This document shows, in pieces, positions 35,739 to 43,745 of a stretch of 64,000 nucleotides of DNA. The DNA is from Labilibaculum filiforme. Lineage in GTDB: Bacteria > Bacteroidota > Bacteroidia > Bacteroidales > Marinifilaceae. The notes beneath the pieces were generated by a model. It was given only the letters and a program-made list of their open reading frames with translations, was not told where the DNA came from and made no database searches. The first letter of the stretch is position 1. The number at the start of each line of letters is the position of its first letter. Location of the stretch: the NCBI RefSeq assembly GCF_002843315.1, contig NZ_MVDD01000016.1, forward strand, positions 27,602 to 91,601, read 5' to 3'. Position numbers and translations under genes: made by a program.

Positions 35739-36599
35739 TTAAAAAACAATGGTTCGGGTGCCATCCACAATAATTCGGTGTTCTGCTTTGTAGCCAAGGG
35801 CTCTAGCTAGCACAATACGCTCCAAATCTCGACCTTTACGGATTAAATCTTTAATGGTGTCTTTGTGCGTGATACGCATAATATCTTGCTCGATAATTGG
35901 TCCTTCATCCAGATCTTCGGTTACAAAGTGACTGGTTGCTCCAATCATTTTCACACCTCGTTCGTAAGCTTGTTTGTATGGATTACCACCTACAAATCCA
36001 GGTAAAAAGGAATGGTGTATGTTGATAATCTTGTTTTTAAACTCGCGAATAAAGTTGGACGATAATACCTGCATGTAGCGAGCCAATACAACCAAATCGA
36101 TATTGTGCTCTCTTAGTAAAGCAATTTCCTTGGTCTCTTGTTCTGCCTTAGTTTCTTTAGTTATAGGAAAAACATGGTAGGGAATTCCCGCAGCATCGGC
36201 AATTGGTTTCAAATCGGGATGATTGGATACAATCAAAGGAATTTCAATATCGTATTCGCTCATGTTATAGCGCCACAAAATTTCCTGAAGACAATGGTCG
36301 TATTTCGATACGAAAATAGCTACGCGTTGTTTCTGATTCGAGAACTCAATTCTCCAGTGTGCATTAAATGCCTGAGCAATTGGTTCGAAAGCTTCATGAA
36401 GTTGGGAAGCAGGAATTGTAGAATTACTCATGTTCCAAGCAATTCGTAAAGAGAAAAACTGCTGATTCTGGTTTACATGCTCATCCAAATCGATAATATT
36501 ACCGCCTGTTTCGTATATAAAGTGGGTGATTTTGGCTACAATTCCGTTTTTATCCGGACAAGTGAAGAGTAAAAATGCGTTTACATTGTTTTCAGACAT
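35739..36599 (-). CDS. purU: Formyltetrahydrofolate deformylase
   Basis: 286 residues: an N-terminal ACT domain (about 7-85, FTCPDKNGIVAKITHFIY) and a formyltransferase-fold hydrolase with NIHHSFLPGFVGGNPY and ATSHFVTEDLDEGPIIEQD, which contain the catalytic His and Asp. It releases formate from 10-formyl-THF and balances one-carbon units; the ACT domain senses Met/Gly in E. coli. Single gene with a possible -7 box at 36706-36713. Confidence 0.95.
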   Translation of the reverse strand: MSENNVNAFLLFTCPDKNGIVAKITHFIYETGGNIIDLDEHVNQNQQFFSLRIAWNMSNSTIPASQLHEAFEPIAQAFNAHWRIEFSNQKQRVAIFVSKYDHCLQEILWRYNMSEYDIEIPLIVSNHPDLKPIADAAGIPYHVFPITKETKAEQETKEIALLREHNIDLVVLARYMQVLSSNFIREFKNKIINIHHSFLPGFVGGNPYKQAYERGVKMIGATSHFVTEDLDEGPIIEQDIMRITHKDTIKDLIRKGRDLERIVLARALGYKAEHRIIVDGTRTIVF

Positions 36600-36705
36600 A
36601 ATCGTTTCATTAGTTATCGGAAGAATGAGTTCCGTGAATTATTTTCAAGGTACTAATTTGCTTGAATTTTGAACGAATAATCCGTTAGGTAAGTGGTGTG
36701 TTCTG

Positions 36706-36713
36706 CAAAAATA
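36706..36713 (-). promoter_or_regulatory. -7 box of purU
   Basis: TATTTTTG on the minus strand, about 107 bases before the ATG; no -33 box at the usual spacing, so moderate support. Confidence 0.4.
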
Positions 36714-36862
36714 GAAAAATTGGAGAATTATGAATTATGAATTACAAATAAATAATTAGAACGAGCAATAAATATTGCGAAACAGCTATTTATTGTTGTG
36801 ATATTATAATTTAGTTTGTTGATATAAGATTATAGATAGGAGTAGTTTATAGGGAAAAATAA

Positions 36863-36899
36863 ACCCAGGAATGAAACTGTTTGCTTCATTACCCTGGGC
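36863..36899 (-). terminator. Terminator of the phosphofructokinase gene
   Basis: CCCAGG-AATGAA pairs with TTCATT-CCTGGG with one bulged base. Read on the minus strand it is followed by TTTATTTTT. Confidence 0.7.
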
Positions 36900-37017
36900 T
36901 GTATATTTCGAGTTCTTTTGTACTCGGTAGTTTATTTTACTTTGGTATTTTATTCTTTAGGAATGAGATTCTTCGCAACCACAAGGTATTGGTTTCTATT
37001 CTATACACTTTAAAACC

Positions 37018-38238
37018 TTACTCCCAATTCAAAATTTTTGTGAAAATGTAGTTTTCTGCATCTGGCAGATATTCTTTTGCTGCTTCAACATCTTCGGCAG
37101 TTAGGTAATGCAGATTGTAGTTCAATACAGATTGCACGTGCTCACTGTTTACATCTACCAATCGTGGTTTTACCTTTCCGTTTTCGTCTTCTACATCTTT
37201 TAAAAATAGAGGGGCAGTATTTCCAATAGGATCAACAGTTACCATACATTTCGAATGTCCTTGTTGGAACAAATCGTACACTCCATTTCCTAACAGGGTA
37301 CAAAGACTAAGGTCGAAACCGATTGGTCTGCAACAACGAACCTCAAATCCCAATTCAACCGGACGGGTTCCGATGTTTAGATCGTAGGATTTCATTTTGC
37401 GTTGAATTACCATATTAAAAACATGAGCCTTACTTACGTTGAACAACTCAGGATGTCCGTGAGCATCGTAGGTGAAATTAACGCCGGTGCTTTTAATTTC
37501 TTCATCGCTCATAAAGTGGAATACTCCTTCGCTAATAATGGCAGCACCATAATTTAATCCCATTATTCTTCTTTTTACGATGGACGAAATTACCAATTGA
37601 GCAATTTTATCGGACGAAATGCTTGTTTTGTTAAACATTTCAGGAATAATAATCATTGGAAAGTGACAGGCAGTACCAATGCCGAAAGCCAAATGTCCTG
37701 CTTCGCGACCCATAGCTGCTAAAACGAACCAGTTCTGAGAAGTTCTGGCATCTTCGTACACGGTGGTTGCAATCTTAACGCCTTCGTCTTTTGCAGAATG
37801 AAAACCAAATGTTGGCGATCCTTCTGGTAATGGTAGATCGTTGTCGATGGTTTTTGGGACGTGAATGTTGGAAATGTTTACCTTGTTCTCTTCCAGATAT
37901 TTAGAAATTCGATTGGCTGTTGATGCAGTGTCATCTCCACCAATGGTAACCAATAGTTTTACATTGTTTTCAACAAAAAAATCGGTTGAGAAATCGGTAT
38001 TTTTAGGTTTAAAACGACTCATTTTAAGATGAGAACCTCCTCTTGTGTATATTCCATCAAGAGTTTCAAAGTCGAAATCAACCATTTTACGCTCTGCTGA
38101 AAAAAGGCCTTTATAACCTTCGTGCAAGCCAATTACACGGTAGCCTTTTTTTAAAAATACTTTTCCTACACTACTAATTACGGTGTTAATGCCCGGAGCT
38201 GGACCACCACCACACAAAATTACAACAGATTCTTTCAT
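37018..38238 (-). CDS. pfp: Phosphofructokinase, probably pyrophosphate-dependent
   Basis: 406 residues. The group A PFK fold opens VVILCGGGPAPGINTVI. Two positions decide the phosphoryl donor: residues 100-103 read GGDD where ATP enzymes have GGDG, and 128-134 read PKTIDND where ATP enzymes have PGTIDND. Asp and Lys here are the known marks of PPi-dependent enzymes, so the reaction is probably reversible and driven by pyrophosphate. MGREAGHLAFG binds fructose-6-phosphate. Bacteroidota often carry such enzymes beside ATP-PFK. Single gene with a -7 box 33 bases upstream and its own terminator. Confidence 0.88.
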   Translation of the reverse strand: MKESVVILCGGGPAPGINTVISSVGKVFLKKGYRVIGLHEGYKGLFSAERKMVDFDFETLDGIYTRGGSHLKMSRFKPKNTDFSTDFFVENNVKLLVTIGGDDTASTANRISKYLEENKVNISNIHVPKTIDNDLPLPEGSPTFGFHSAKDEGVKIATTVYEDARTSQNWFVLAAMGREAGHLAFGIGTACHFPMIIIPEMFNKTSISSDKIAQLVISSIVKRRIMGLNYGAAIISEGVFHFMSDEEIKSTGVNFTYDAHGHPELFNVSKAHVFNMVIQRKMKSYDLNIGTRPVELGFEVRCCRPIGFDLSLCTLLGNGVYDLFQQGHSKCMVTVDPIGNTAPLFLKDVEDENGKVKPRLVDVNSEHVQSVLNYNLHYLTAEDVEAAKEYLPDAENYIFTKILNWE

Positions 38239-38270
38239 TGATAAATGGATGTTTTATTTTAAAGATTGGG

Positions 38271-38278
38271 CAAAGATA
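38271..38278 (-). promoter_or_regulatory. -7 box of the phosphofructokinase gene
   Basis: TATCTTTG on the minus strand matches TAnnTTTG, 33 bases before the ATG. No -33 match. Confidence 0.55.
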
Positions 38279-38337
38279 AAGGAATTTGGAAAACATAGCT
38301 TATAGTATTCGGGTGTTTTGCGTTAAGGATTGTAGTG

Positions 38338-38450
38338 GAACCCCGAAAGCTTCCTGTAGCGAAGGCTATGTTGAGGTCCCGATAGCTATCGGGATGAAAC
38401 GGAAAGCCTGGCCCGAGCGGTGGCTGGTTTGCAGGTGGGAAGCGCCCTGA
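38338..38450. repeat. GC-richer intergenic element with perfect palindrome
   Basis: This patch is clearly more GC-rich than its surroundings. It contains the 18-base perfect palindrome TCCCGATAGCTATCGGGA (38377-38394), followed by a GAAACGGAAAGCC and GGCCCGAGCG stretch. Similar CCCGATAGCTATCGGG-containing blocks recur between genes in many Bacteroidota (recollection, not searched). It carries no gene; the frame across it has no protein character. Confidence 0.6.
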
Positions 38451-38492
38451 TCTTAATTTTAGAATGAATAAGTAACTGTTAAACAATATTTT

Positions 38493-38548
38493 AAAGCTGT
38501 TGAGGCGATTCTGTTTTTGTAAAGACAGGATGTGTTTTAACAGCTTTT
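38493..38548 (-). terminator. Possible terminator of the lipoprotein gene at 38569
   Basis: AAAGCTGTT and AACAGCTTT form a 9-bp outer stem enclosing a long loop that can pair further. It lies about 20 bases after the gene's stop on the minus strand. Confidence 0.4.
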
Positions 38549-38568
38549 GTTAGCCTATTTAATTGGTA

Positions 38569-39630
38569 TTAAAAAAGCTTTTCACTTTTTTCGAATGTAG
38601 GGTTAAATGTGAACACTTTTATTTCTTGAGGATGAAGTTTGAGCGTGGTAAAATCTACTTTTATTTCCAAAGGAGGATGTTTAAAATAACCAAAGTTAAT
38701 TTGCGTTTGCAGTCTGTCACCTTTTTTAATGATAGATTTATATCCTTCTGTTTTTGTAACAGCATTTACTACCTGATGCTTTGTTATTTGCCCATACACA
38801 GAATCGCTACTAATTATTTGTATAGAATCGGGCGAGAAATTTAAATAATTATTGCTGTGATTAATTAATTTAAGATTTAAGAAAAGACTGTCGTTAAAAT
38901 GGTAAAATTTTGTGCTTAGTACAATTCCATCTATCACAATTTCTGTTTCAGAAAATTGAAGGTTGGAATGAGGATTATCTTTAATAACGGCGTGTTTTGT
39001 GAATGGTTTGTTTTGTAATTTTTTAAGGTAGTTCAGTTGAATTTCTTCGGTGTTATGATTTTCTTTCCTTAGTTCATATAGATTGATTGAATGTTCGTTA
39101 GCAAAATTATTGTGATAATTTGAAAATAATTCTGCGTTTGCATTGAATTTAATAGTACGATTTGTAATTGAATGATTATTTAGATCTTGAATGAAATTAA
39201 GATGAATAAAATAACAACTATCGAGATCACCTCTTTTTTCTGTTCTTGTGAACAAATATTTATTATTTATGGGTACAAATTTATAAACGAATGTTTTTGT
39301 GCAATTAGGGAGAAGTTCTGTTTTAGTTTTTTCTGAAATAGGACTGCTGCGGTAATTTTCTTGTGTTTGAATTTGAAGTAAGTAGGGGGAAATTATAATT
39401 GACGAATTTCTATTGTTTTGAATTTGTGCGTAATACAATAAAGTATCTCCTGTTGCATTAGCCCATAGACCGGAATTTATGAAAATTCCGTTTGTGTTTA
39501 TTTCGCTTTTTGTTTCGAATTTTAGAGGATATTGTTTTTCTAATTTATTTGGTAATACTAATTTATCTTGATGAGAACAAGCTACTATAAGATGAATAAA
39601 AAAAAGCGTTAATAATAAACGAGTAAGCAT
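38569..39630 (-). CDS. Lipoprotein of unknown function
   Basis: 353 residues. The lipoprotein signal ends HLIVACSHQ. The mature part is beta-rich and seems to have two similar halves, each with an exposed strand pattern (GIFINSGLWANATGDTLLYY, and later GIVLSTKFYHFNDSLFLNL) followed by a SSxS or SPDS turn; this suggests two immunoglobulin-like domains. No family recognised. It lies downstream of the exported amylase gene on the same strand but with a hairpin between, so co-transcription is uncertain. Confidence 0.65.
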   Translation of the reverse strand: MLTRLLLTLFFIHLIVACSHQDKLVLPNKLEKQYPLKFETKSEINTNGIFINSGLWANATGDTLLYYAQIQNNRNSSIIISPYLLQIQTQENYRSSPISEKTKTELLPNCTKTFVYKFVPINNKYLFTRTEKRGDLDSCYFIHLNFIQDLNNHSITNRTIKFNANAELFSNYHNNFANEHSINLYELRKENHNTEEIQLNYLKKLQNKPFTKHAVIKDNPHSNLQFSETEIVIDGIVLSTKFYHFNDSLFLNLKLINHSNNYLNFSPDSIQIISSDSVYGQITKHQVVNAVTKTEGYKSIIKKGDRLQTQINFGYFKHPPLEIKVDFTTLKLHPQEIKVFTFNPTFEKSEKLF

Positions 39631-39658
39631 AATTATATGATTTTTAAACAGTAAGAGA

Positions 39659-39691
39659 AAGTCATGACAGCTGTTGAAGAAGTCATGACTT
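39659..39691 (-). terminator. Hairpin after the exported amylase gene
   Basis: AAGTCATGAC and GTCATGACTT form a perfect 10-bp stem with a 13-base loop, 11 bases after the amylase stop on the minus strand. The tail is TTTCTCTT, so termination may be partial. Confidence 0.55.
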
Positions 39692-39701
39692 CTCGATTAA
39701 A

Positions 39702-41075
39702 TTACTTTGTAGACCAAATGGTATAGCCATGAGGTGGAGCTTGAATTTTAACCCATTTGCCACTCTGGGTTACTGGTTCCCAACTTGAATTTCCGGTGTA
39801 ATCTTTAATTGTTGAGCTGGACCAATTGGTTTCAATCCATCTTTCCTGAAAATTGTTAGAACTGTTGATGTAAATAATTAATCCGGAGCTATTCCATCCG
39901 TTTCTACGTGCTATGTATTCATCATTATCACTATATAAAATGGATGTGCTTCCACTAGCCAAATTGTTATGAATCCAGATTAAATTGTTCATTTTAGCTT
40001 TGTCCAGCCATTCTTCATAATCACGATAAAAGATACATGGGTATCCTTCGTGAGTTAGAATATATGAATATGCGAGTATTTTATTCCATATTTCATCTGT
40101 ATCGTGATTGGTTACGAATGTAACCGCTTTGGTTGCATTTTGTTTCCACATCATGTTATTGTTTAGTTTGGTAAGATCATTCCCATCAAAAGCATCGTTC
40201 ATTGCATAGTAACAAGCAAAATCGAATACGGAGGAATTGGCTTCATTAGCCCACCAGTTAAGGTAATTTACATCGCCGTCCCATAATTCCCCAACCGAAA
40301 ATCCTCCTACAGAAGCATTCCATTCTTTTACAACCCATGGATTAAACCCTTTTACGTAATCAAAACGCCAACCATCAAAGTTCATAACATTTTTGTAGTA
40401 TTTAGCTACAGAGTTGGATTTATTCCACAACCAATCCTGTACATGAGTCTTTTTATGACACAAGTCGGGAAATCCACCAAAAGCACCTAGGTCACTTGTT
40501 TCGATATCGTTAGGGTGAAAATCGTTGTAGTTTCGATCGAACAAACCAGATAAAGGATTAAAGTCTGTCCATGTATCTGTTCCTGTGTATGGATTGTTTT
40601 CAGATGCTCCTCCACTATTGTGATTAATAACAATATCGGCATATACCTGTAATCCTTCGTTGTGAGCAGAATTAATTAGGTTTTGTAATTCTGTAGTTGA
40701 TCCAAAACGAGTTTCTATTGATCCCATTTGGTTGTATTGTCCAAAATCATAATAGTCGAAAGGATCGTAGCCCATAGAATATTTTCCATTTTGAGCTTTG
40801 GAAGCAGGTGGTAACCAAATGGCATTAAAACCTGCATTACTCCAGCTGGAAACTTTAGAATCAATAGTGTTCCACCAATTGCCACCTGAAGGTACATCCC
40901 AATAAAAAGCTTGCATTAACACGCCTGCATTATTGGTGGTTTTGGTGTTTAAGGCTTCTGTGCTCTGAACTTTTGGTTGAAGCTCCGTAATTTCATCTTT
41001 GGAACAAGAGGAAAATAGTAATCCCAAACTAAGTATGAGCGTTAAATTTAGGTAAAATCGGTCTCTTCTTTTCAT
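39702..41075 (-). CDS. Exported GH13 alpha-amylase lipoprotein, GH13_7-like
   Basis: 457 residues. A lipoprotein signal ends LLFSSCSKDE, so the enzyme is anchored outside the cytoplasm. The catalytic domain starts GVLMQAFYWDVPSGGNWW and contains YSMGYDPFDYYDFGQYNQ, DIVINHNSGG, the nucleophile in GWRFDYVKGF, the acid/base in SVGELWDG and the third acid in VTNHDTDEIWNK. These segments and the C-terminal YTGNSSWEPV-type beta domain look very like the Thermococcales alpha-amylases (GH13 subfamily 7). It should hydrolyse starch or glycogen outside the cell. Its neighbours are not a typical Sus locus. Confidence 0.93.
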   Translation of the reverse strand: MKRRDRFYLNLTLILSLGLLFSSCSKDEITELQPKVQSTEALNTKTTNNAGVLMQAFYWDVPSGGNWWNTIDSKVSSWSNAGFNAIWLPPASKAQNGKYSMGYDPFDYYDFGQYNQMGSIETRFGSTTELQNLINSAHNEGLQVYADIVINHNSGGASENNPYTGTDTWTDFNPLSGLFDRNYNDFHPNDIETSDLGAFGGFPDLCHKKTHVQDWLWNKSNSVAKYYKNVMNFDGWRFDYVKGFNPWVVKEWNASVGGFSVGELWDGDVNYLNWWANEANSSVFDFACYYAMNDAFDGNDLTKLNNNMMWKQNATKAVTFVTNHDTDEIWNKILAYSYILTHEGYPCIFYRDYEEWLDKAKMNNLIWIHNNLASGSTSILYSDNDEYIARRNGWNSSGLIIYINSSNNFQERWIETNWSSSTIKDYTGNSSWEPVTQSGKWVKIQAPPHGYTIWSTK

Positions 41076-41194
41076 AAGGAATAAATTTAAGTAGTTGTAA
41101 ATTAATTGAATGTTTGATTTTAATAATTATTTATAGTCATGATTTATTTGTTTCCTATTTTCGAGAGCGTCGTATTAAAATTTACGATTAAATG

Positions 41195-41202
41195 TAAATT
41201 TG
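41195..41202 (+). promoter_or_regulatory. -7 box before the 39-codon gene
   Basis: TAAATTTG matches TAnnTTTG and lies 25 bases before the ATG at 41228. No -33 match at the right spacing. Confidence 0.45.
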
Positions 41203-41227
41203 CAGGTTTTATTTATTGAAGAAATTG

Positions 41228-41347
41228 ATGAAAAAACATAACAAACGTTTGCGAGGGAGGATTGAATCGTATTCAATGGAGGGATTTTTAACAGTAACTG
41301 ATATCAATGAGCTTGAGATGACTAAAGAATATTGGCAGGAGATTTGA
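41228..41347 (+). CDS. 39-residue hypothetical small protein
   Basis: ATG to TGA encodes a peptide starting MKKHNKRLRGRIESYSMEG and ending TKEYWQEI: basic at the front, acidic at the back, cytoplasmic. No family known. Support comes from the context: a -7 box at 41195, GAAG before the ATG, and a perfect terminator 48 bases after the stop. Still only a candidate. Confidence 0.4.
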   Translation: MKKHNKRLRGRIESYSMEGFLTVTDINELEMTKEYWQEI

Positions 41348-41394
41348 TATTGAGTAGTTTAATTGGGAGCTTAGTATATTGAATTGTTGAAAAA

Positions 41395-41428
41395 AAAACA
41401 GGGAAATCAATTGAGATTTCCCTGTTTT
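41395..41428. terminator. Bidirectional terminator
   Basis: AAAACAGGGAAATC and GATTTCCCTGTTTT form a perfect 14-bp stem with a 6-base loop, A tract before and T-rich after. It ends the superoxide reductase transcript and possibly the 39-codon gene. Confidence 0.85.
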
Positions 41429-41449
41429 ATACTATTTATCAACGAGAAG

Positions 41450-41830
41450 TTATTCTGCAACTTCTACTAATTTTTCATCGGAGTGCCACAAGCCATGTTT
41501 TGTGCAAAATGCAGTAGCAGTTAGTTTCATTTTACGAGATGGTACTACGTAAAAATCAACTTCAGCCTGATTTGCTTCGCCACCTAAAATTCCTGTTGAG
41601 AAAGTAGCTTGTGTTAACATTTTTTCACCATCCCAAAGTTGAAGCCAAGCTACATAATGATCTAAATCATCTGGATGAGAATAAGCATCACCAATTTTCA
41701 CTTTTACTTTGAATTTCTCGCCTTTTTTAGCGGTGTCTTCGCAGTGAACGAATGCAGAATGTCGGTCGATGTAATCTTTCTTAGCTTCACCATCAATGGT
41801 GTTAATGTCTTGATACCTGTTAATTTTCAT
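41450..41830 (-). CDS. Superoxide reductase (neelaredoxin type)
   Basis: 126 residues from the ATG at 41830. The mononuclear iron site is readable: His24 in DRHSAF, His52 and His58 in AYSHPDDLDHYVAW, and Cys109 and His112 in AFCTKHGLW. There is no N-terminal desulforedoxin domain, so this is the one-iron class. It reduces superoxide to hydrogen peroxide without making oxygen. The conserved Lys before the first His (EKH in most) is Arg here. It follows the peroxiredoxin gene by 62 bases, so the peroxide made can be removed by its operon partner. Confidence 0.9.
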   Translation of the reverse strand: MKINRYQDINTIDGEAKKDYIDRHSAFVHCEDTAKKGEKFKVKVKIGDAYSHPDDLDHYVAWLQLWDGEKMLTQATFSTGILGGEANQAEVDFYVVPSRKMKLTATAFCTKHGLWHSDEKLVEVAE

Positions 41831-41892
41831 GTTTTGTTTTTTTGATTTTATACCCAATAAATCGGGGTGAGAGGATTATTTTCGTTTTGTTA

Positions 41893-42525
41893 CTAGTTTT
41901 TGCTCAAGTAATCAGCAACACCATCGGAAGTTGCTTGCATTGCTTTTTTACCTTTGTTCCAGTTTGCAGGACAAACTTCGCCATTTTCTTCGAAATGTTG
42001 CAATGCATCTACCATACGAATGGCTTCGTCAACGCTTCGGCCTAGTGGTAAATCGTTAATTACCGAGTGACGAACATTTCCTTTTTTATCGATAAGGAAT
42101 AAACCACGGTAAGCAACAGGAGCTCCTGTAGATACTGCATTTCCCTCCATGTCGTAATCGTACTCCGATGCCAAAACGCCATAGTTTTCCGAAATGGTTT
42201 TTGATAAATCGGCAACCAAAGGATAAGTTACTCCTTTAATTCCACCTTTATTTTTTTCTGTATTCAACCATGCAAAGTGAGAATATTCCGAATCAACAGA
42301 ACAACCAACAACAGCTACGTTTCTAGCTTCGAATTCGGCTAGTTTTTCTTGAAAAGCGATTAATTCGGTTGGACAAACAAAAGTAAAATCAAGAGGGTAG
42401 AAGAAGAATACTACTTCTTGTTTTCCAATAAATTGATCCAATGAAAAATTTTCCACAATTTGATTTCCGTTAATAACAGCTCCAGCTGAGAATGAAGGTG
42501 CTTTTTTGCCAATTAAAGTTTGCAT
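41893..42525 (-). CDS. 2-Cys peroxiredoxin (AhpC/Prx1 type)
   Basis: 210 residues. The peroxidatic Cys51 lies in FTFVCPTEL and the resolving cysteine (about 170) in GEVCPANW; DLPLGRSVDEAIRMVDAL is the usual C-terminal region. It reduces hydrogen peroxide and organic peroxides in the cytoplasm with thiol donors. First gene of the operon with superoxide reductase and preceded by a strong promoter. Confidence 0.95.
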   Translation of the reverse strand: MQTLIGKKAPSFSAGAVINGNQIVENFSLDQFIGKQEVVFFFYPLDFTFVCPTELIAFQEKLAEFEARNVAVVGCSVDSEYSHFAWLNTEKNKGGIKGVTYPLVADLSKTISENYGVLASEYDYDMEGNAVSTGAPVAYRGLFLIDKKGNVRHSVINDLPLGRSVDEAIRMVDALQHFEENGEVCPANWNKGKKAMQATSDGVADYLSKN

Positions 42526-42572
42526 TATATTTTGTTTTTAATGATTATTAATCGTGTTTATTTTTACTATCA

Positions 42573-42604
42573 CAAATGTAGAATTGATTTGAATAAGGTA
42601 CAAA
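42573..42604 (-). promoter_or_regulatory. Bacteroidota promoter of the peroxiredoxin/SOR operon
   Basis: On the minus strand TTTG (42601-42604), a 20-base spacer and TACATTTG (42573-42580), a full match to the phylum consensus. The ATG is 47 bases downstream. Confidence 0.75.
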
Positions 42605-42707
42605 TTATATGAATCAATAATATTTATACCTGCATCGAGAGAATTAATATCATCGGGGATAAACTTTTTGAAGTAATCAGTCTTTTAGAGACATCCAATT
42701 TTTGGTA

Positions 42708-42779
42708 ATGGATACGCTTTATAAAGTTTTTATTTGGTTGATAATTTTTAGTTTTGTAGCAACTATCTATTTTTTATAG
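42708..42779 (+). CDS. 23-residue candidate membrane peptide
   Basis: ATG to TAG encodes MDTLYKVFIWLIIFSFVATI plus three residues, a single hydrophobic helix with charged N-terminal residues. No ribosome site or promoter is obvious, so it may be chance. Confidence 0.22.
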   Translation: MDTLYKVFIWLIIFSFVATIYFL

Positions 42780-42854
42780 AGAGCAAGAAAATTTACTTGT
42801 TGAGGAATGAATAATTTGGAGCTTGAAAAAAGCTTTTACAAATAGAAATGATTA

Positions 42855-43682
42855 ATGAATAGGAAAGAAATACAGGTGTTTGATCATATTTTAGAGCGAA
42901 CTGATTTTAAAGATTGCGCGGGAAAAATAAATATATCGATATTTGAATCGGAGGTAAGATCCTGGGTGCCTTATTTTGTTTATTTGCCTCCTAATTGGAA
43001 TAAGGAGGAAACTTACCCTTTGGTTTTGTTTTTGCATGGACAAGGTGGTGACGAGGGTACTTTTAATAAATATGTGCAAGCAGAACAATTAAATAAATGG
43101 ATATTAAGTGGTGATATAGAGCCAGTTGTAATTGCAGGTATCCGTGGCGATAATAATCGGGATAATGTACAGTGGTTTACGGAGGAGAACGAAAGTCTTT
43201 TGATACAAGAGAAAGGAGGCGAATTCCTTCAATTTTGTCAGAATTCATTTAATGCTGGAAATCAGGGAACGCGAATTTCGATTGAAGGACATTCGCGAGG
43301 AGCTGCCGGTGCAATTCATTACTATTTAAAGTATCCGAATTTATTTTCGTCGATTTTAGCCATGGGCTATGTTAGTGATTATACTTTGGATAATAATTTT
43401 TTGCAAGGCCGAAATAATTTAGCGATGATAAAAAGAGAGGCAACACCTCTTCGTCTCGAAATTGGTACCGAAGATAGTTTTGTTCGGATGAAGAATCGTA
43501 GGGCGAGTTTTGAAATACATCAGTTTTTAAGAGAAAATTCAATTGACCATTCTTTTGAAATATTACATGGAGTTGAGCATGGGTTCGATACTTATTGGAA
43601 TTATTATAGTGAGGAAGACATGCTAAATGGCTTGGCTCATTTAAAATTTCACGAGCGAAGCAGAAATAGAAATTGTCGCTAA
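42855..43682 (+). CDS. Alpha/beta-hydrolase esterase
   Basis: 275 residues. The fold is that of PHB-depolymerase/esterase D-like enzymes: VYLPPNWNKEETYPLVLFLH with HGQGGDEG as oxyanion strand, nucleophile Ser in IEGHSRGAAGA, acid in EIGTEDSFV and His in GVEHGFDTYW. There is no signal peptide, so it acts in the cytoplasm; the substrate is unknown. Single gene. Confidence 0.85.
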   Translation: MNRKEIQVFDHILERTDFKDCAGKINISIFESEVRSWVPYFVYLPPNWNKEETYPLVLFLHGQGGDEGTFNKYVQAEQLNKWILSGDIEPVVIAGIRGDNNRDNVQWFTEENESLLIQEKGGEFLQFCQNSFNAGNQGTRISIEGHSRGAAGAIHYYLKYPNLFSSILAMGYVSDYTLDNNFLQGRNNLAMIKREATPLRLEIGTEDSFVRMKNRRASFEIHQFLRENSIDHSFEILHGVEHGFDTYWNYYSEEDMLNGLAHLKFHERSRNRNCR

Positions 43683-43745
43683 TTTCTTCGCTTACTATCG
43701 AAAAGTTATCTATTTTGTAAAGAAGTATTTCTAATCTTAATTTTT

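Larger units (their letters stand above)
36600..37017. other. Intergenic region, purU / PFK
   Basis: 418 AT-rich bases. They hold the purU -7 box, a triplet of GAATTAT repeats near 36725-36745 and the terminator of the phosphofructokinase gene at 36863-36899. I see no gene. Confidence 0.5.
42526..42854. other. Divergent intergenic region, peroxiredoxin / esterase
   Basis: It contains the peroxiredoxin promoter (42573-42604) and a 23-codon candidate gene (42708-42779). Nothing else is evident. Confidence 0.5.

Noticed and set aside
38259..38486. 75-codon minus-strand frame
   Set aside because: It runs across the GC-rich intergenic repeat and the phosphofructokinase promoter; Pro/Arg-rich composition reflects the repeat.
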